Shown one piece after another: positions 6,164 through 8,453 of a stretch of 8,453 nt of DNA. Source of the stretch: an uncultured Lachnospiraceae bacterium. Its GTDB lineage: Bacteria > Bacillota > Clostridia > Lachnospirales > Lachnospiraceae. The notes below the pieces were generated by a model that was not told where the DNA came from, searched no databases, and saw nothing but the letters and a program-made list of their open reading frames with translations. The stretch's first letter is position 1; each line of letters opens with the position of its first letter. A program made the translations under genes and the position numbers. The DNA lies in assembly GCA_945492935.1 (NCBI GenBank), contig CALYVE010000061.1, positions 1 through 8,453 on the forward strand, written 5' to 3'.

Positions 6164-8264
6164 ATTTTTTATTATGCATGATCTGATAGGATAAAATCTG
6201 CGCTGAAATACCGGGAATACGAATGCGAAGCATGTTATTCTCAACAGCATATGACTTTGGAATCAAGCTATAACCTGATTCTGTTGTCAAAATCTCACTG
6301 CGCAAAATCGCGCCATCCTGTATACCAAGGCGACGAACATGAAGATTTAATTCGCGCTCCTCGTAATCGTTGTTCAGTATTACAACAACCGCCTGTTCCT
6401 CTGTAAATCTGCCATAACTTACAATTTTGTAATCTGCATGCAAAAACATGACCGAACCATGCATCAGTGCATCGAAACGTTTATGGATACGAATGATGTC
6501 CTTATGGAATTCGATTAATTCCCGGTCTTCTCTTCCCCATGGATACGTTCGCCTGTTATCCGGATCTGTCCAACCGCAAAGGCCTGCCTCATCGCCATAA
6601 TAAATGGTCGGTGCTCCCGGCCAGGTCATCTGGAATACAACAGCCTCTCGAAAAACACCTTTGTTAATATTCTCATTTGCAGCCTCAGGACCGAGTGTGT
6701 GAATACGTCCAACCCGTCGATTCGTTCTTGTGAGGAACCTTGAGTGGTCGTGATTTGACAACTCATTCATTGCCACCTCCAACGAATTCTGATTGAATCT
6801 TGACATATGGTGACGGAGTGCACTGGTAAATGCATCCGGATTTCCAAGTAAATCACCACGAAACTCATCACTATGCTTCTCAACGCCCGTCAAAAACCAG
6901 GTAATCGGTTCCATAAATGCATCGTAGTTCATAACCGTATCCCATTGATCTCCGAGCAGCCAGGATTTTGGGTCCCCGTAGTGCTCTGCCAGAATTATCG
7001 CATCCGGATTTGCTGCCTTTACGCGGTCACGAAAGTCTCTCCAGAATTTGTGATTAAACTCCTCGGAATTTCCAAGATCTGCCGCCACATCAAGTCTCCA
7101 GCCGTCTGCATTATACGGCTCTGAAACCCATTTCTCACCAATATGCATAATGTATTCATATAATTTTTCTGATTCCTCATAATTAAGCTTTGGTAACGTA
7201 TCATGTCCCCACCAGCCGTTGTAGCTTGGATTATATGGCCATTTGCTCTTATCCTGGAAACGGAAGAAATTGCTATACGGACTATCACCATCGACATACG
7301 CACCTTTCTCGTATCCTTCCTGATGCTCGTATATGCACTCGCGATCCAGCCACTTATTAAACGAACCACAGTGATTAAATACACCATCCAAAATCACTCG
7401 CATACCACGCTTATGTATTTCCCTGACAAGCTTAGCAAACAATGCATTACTTGCCTCTAAATTTTCTTTATTTGTAACACGATTTATATAACGAGACGAC
7501 TGATTGTTCTGCTTGCAACCCTCCGGAAGACAATCTCCGTCATCCTTCACAATTACGCCAAAATGAGGATCTACATAATCATAATCCTGAATATCGTATT
7601 TGTGATTGGAAGGTGAAACAAAAATAGGATTCAAATAAATTACATCAACACCAAGCTCCTGCAAATAGTCAAGCTTGTTCATTACACCTTGCAAATCCCC
7701 ACCATAAAAGGAACGTACATCCATATTATCCGGGTATTTAAACCAGTCTGTCACGCGACGGGTTCCTTCGCCAATATAACAGTATTCATTATCAAGTACA
7801 TCGTTTGTCATATCACCGTTGCAGAAGCGATCTACAAATATCTGATAGAACACCGCACCTTTTGCCCAATCCGGCACAAAAAAATCCGGTGTAATGCAAA
7901 AATCATAATCTGCATTGTTTTCCCGCTGTACACCCAGCTTATTGTAATAACACTTTATATTTCCGCATACAACTTCATAATGATAAAGCAGCCTTTCCTC
8001 AACAGCAGGAATTGTATACGCATAGTAGTCAAACAAATCATCCGACCTTTCGACTATCATATCTTTCTTCTCACCATTATATACAACAGCCACACCATCC
8101 ACGTTATACTTTGCGGTTCGAAAACGCAGGGTAACGGCTTCGCCCTTCTTTACCTCTGCCGGTTCGCGATACCTGATTGTTCCATCAGAAAAGAGTGCAC
8201 CAAAATTAAGTGCACTTTTTACATTGTGTACGTATTCAAATACTCTGCGCGCGTTATCCAACAT
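6162..8264 (-). CDS. GH13 alpha-glucan hydrolase, cyclomaltodextrinase/neopullulanase-like
   Basis: This 700-residue enzyme very likely hydrolyses alpha-1,4 (possibly alpha-1,6) bonds in maltodextrins or cyclodextrins. It has no signal peptide, so it should act in the cytoplasm on imported sugars. A beta-sandwich N-domain (about 1-120) precedes the (beta/alpha)8 barrel starting at PDWAKGAVFYQIF (131-143). A calcium site is suggested by N149, D151, N154, D155 and G188/D190. GH13 regions visible: GVDVIYLNP (205-213), DGVFNH (293-298), DGWRLDVAA with nucleophile D392, LAEHYGD with acid/base E427, and SNHDHSRF with stabiliser D506. LPKLN (357-361) is typical of the cyclomaltodextrinase group. Residues about 237-266 form an unusual insert. 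A beta-rich C-domain follows about residue 610. The ATG at 8264 is chosen over a GTG at 8285 because GGGAGGG lies between them. The exact subfamily and substrate are uncertain. Confidence 0.92.
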   Translation of the reverse strand: MLDNARRVFEYVHNVKSALNFGALFSDGTIRYREPAEVKKGEAVTLRFRTAKYNVDGVAVVYNGEKKDMIVERSDDLFDYYAYTIPAVEERLLYHYEVVCGNIKCYYNKLGVQRENNADYDFCITPDFFVPDWAKGAVFYQIFVDRFCNGDMTNDVLDNEYCYIGEGTRRVTDWFKYPDNMDVRSFYGGDLQGVMNKLDYLQELGVDVIYLNPIFVSPSNHKYDIQDYDYVDPHFGVIVKDDGDCLPEGCKQNNQSSRYINRVTNKENLEASNALFAKLVREIHKRGMRVILDGVFNHCGSFNKWLDRECIYEHQEGYEKGAYVDGDSPYSNFFRFQDKSKWPYNPSYNGWWGHDTLPKLNYEESEKLYEYIMHIGEKWVSEPYNADGWRLDVAADLGNSEEFNHKFWRDFRDRVKAANPDAIILAEHYGDPKSWLLGDQWDTVMNYDAFMEPITWFLTGVEKHSDEFRGDLLGNPDAFTSALRHHMSRFNQNSLEVAMNELSNHDHSRFLTRTNRRVGRIHTLGPEAANENINKGVFREAVVFQMTWPGAPTIYYGDEAGLCGWTDPDNRRTYPWGREDRELIEFHKDIIRIHKRFDALMHGSVMFLHADYKIVSYGRFTEEQAVVVILNNDYEERELNLHVRRLGIQDGAILRSEILTTESGYSLIPKSYAVENNMLRIRIPGISAQILSYQIMHNKK

Positions 8265-8271
8265 AACGACA

Positions 8272-8278
8272 CCCTCCC
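8272..8278 (-). promoter_or_regulatory. Shine-Dalgarno deciding the GH13 start
   Basis: Minus-strand GGGAGGG ends 7 nt before the ATG at 8264. It lies inside the codons that would belong to the longer GTG-start reading from 8285, so that longer reading is unlikely. Confidence 0.85.
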
Positions 8279-8351
8279 GAAACACTTTTGATACTCCCCT
8301 TATTTTAATACATTCCTCCGTATTTCACAACACATAATTATAAAGTGTTTC
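8279..8351. repeat. 10-bp inverted repeat flanking the GH13 promoter
   Basis: GAAACACTTT (8279-8288) and AAAGTGTTTC (8342-8351) are perfect reverse complements, with centres 63 bp apart. The candidate -35 and -10 boxes lie between them. A related sequence, GGAACACTT, occurs at 8367-8375. These may be regulator sites around the promoter or chance matches in AT-rich DNA. Confidence 0.4.
8302..8330 (-). promoter_or_regulatory. Candidate promoter of the GH13 gene
   Basis: TTGTGA (8330-8325, 4 of 6) and TAAAAT (8307-8302, 5 of 6) are separated by 17 bp. They predict a start near 8295 and a leader of about 31 nt that includes the GGGAGGG ribosome binding site. A perfect TATAAT also occurs at 8342-8337 but lacks a recognisable -35 partner, so it could only serve as an activator-dependent promoter. 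Confidence 0.5.
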
Positions 8352-8357
8352 CGACCG

Positions 8358-8377
8358 GGAAGCGTTGGAACACTTCC
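8358..8377 (-). other. Small foldback next to the tandem repeats
   Basis: The minus strand reads GGAAGTG-TTCCAA-CGCTTCC, a 7-bp stem with one wobble pair and a 6-nt loop. The same bases contain GGAAGCGT on the plus strand (8358-8365), the exact reverse complement of ACGCTTCC at every repeat junction. The segment could therefore pair with any copy of the array instead. No T run follows. Confidence 0.4.
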
Positions 8378-8453
8378 TTGTTCAGACGCTTCCTTGTTCA
8401 GACGCTTCCTTGTCCAGACGCTTCCTTGTCCAGACGCTTCCTTGTCCAGACGC
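8373..8453. repeat. 16-bp tandem repeat array, five full units, running off the window
   Basis: Five uninterrupted units start at 8373, 8389, 8405, 8421 and 8437; the last base of the window begins a sixth. Units 1-2 read CTTCCTTGTTCAGACG and units 3-5 read CTTCCTTGTCCAGACG, differing at one position. The newer units contain the interrupted dyad GTC-CA-GAC. The 16-bp period is not a multiple of three and there are no spacers, so this is a minisatellite-like array, not a CRISPR. It ends 43 bp upstream of the candidate GH13 -35 box. Total copy number cannot be seen. Confidence 0.95.

Noticed and set aside
7689..8291. A 200-codon open frame on the plus strand opposite the GH13 N-terminal half
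   Set aside because: It is fully antisense to a clear enzyme gene with intact motifs, has no ribosome binding site, and its composition is that of a shadow frame.
8356..8371. CcpA catabolite-response (cre) site around GGAAGCGTTGGAA
   Set aside because: The central CG and a few positions fit, but several conserved outer positions do not.
8300..8453. An open minus-strand frame through the tandem repeats (RLDKEASGQGSVWTRK-type repeat) ending at TAA 8302-8300
   Set aside because: A 16-bp repeat with no stop is open in every frame, so openness is not evidence of coding. The frame also runs through the candidate promoter. The 3' end of an outside gene cannot be fully excluded.
8373..8453. CRISPR array
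   Set aside because: Units are 16 bp and directly adjacent, with no spacers between them.

Overview
The window looks like chromosomal DNA of a low-to-mid GC Firmicute, most likely a gut-type Clostridia (Lachnospiraceae-like). This rests on strong AGGAGG-type ribosome binding sites, the style of the UvrA/UvrB, class II aldolase and GH13 proteins, and moderate GC content judged by eye. The lineage call is inference, because no rRNA or other marker gene is present. Every gene I can support lies on the minus strand, so the region reads from right to left.

Layout in transcription order. (1) 8453-8265: a 16-bp tandem repeat array running off the window edge, foldback and inverted-repeat motifs, and a candidate promoter. 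(2) 8264-6162: a 700-residue cytoplasmic GH13 alpha-glucan hydrolase related to cyclomaltodextrinase/neopullulanase. (3) 6161-6060: a compact regulatory gap with a LexA (SOS) box-like operator, candidate promoters and a 12-bp hairpin. (4) 6059-5679: a 126-residue four-helix membrane protein of unknown function. (5) 5635-3635: uvrB. (6) 3556-3275: a 93-residue single-span membrane protein whose N-terminus resembles the helical start of HU/IHF proteins. (7) 3247-419: uvrA. (8) 418-306: promoter and leader of the aldolase gene, with a dyad. (9) 305-1: the 5' end of a class II fructose-bisphosphate aldolase gene, cut by the window edge.

How it fits together. UvrA and UvrB are the damage-recognition half of nucleotide excision repair; uvrC is not in the window. 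Short gaps (43, 78 and 27 bp) join the four genes from the four-helix membrane protein to uvrA into one likely operon. The only clear SOS-box-like sequence lies in front of the first gene. If it is real, both small membrane proteins would be induced by DNA damage together with uvrBA. The GH13 enzyme (maltodextrin breakdown) and the aldolase (glycolysis) are metabolic neighbours that appear to have their own promoters.

No tRNA, rRNA, CRISPR array, transposase or phage gene was seen. The core genes are ordinary housekeeping genes. The less-explained material is the two small membrane proteins in the uvr operon and the repeat-rich DNA upstream of the GH13 gene.
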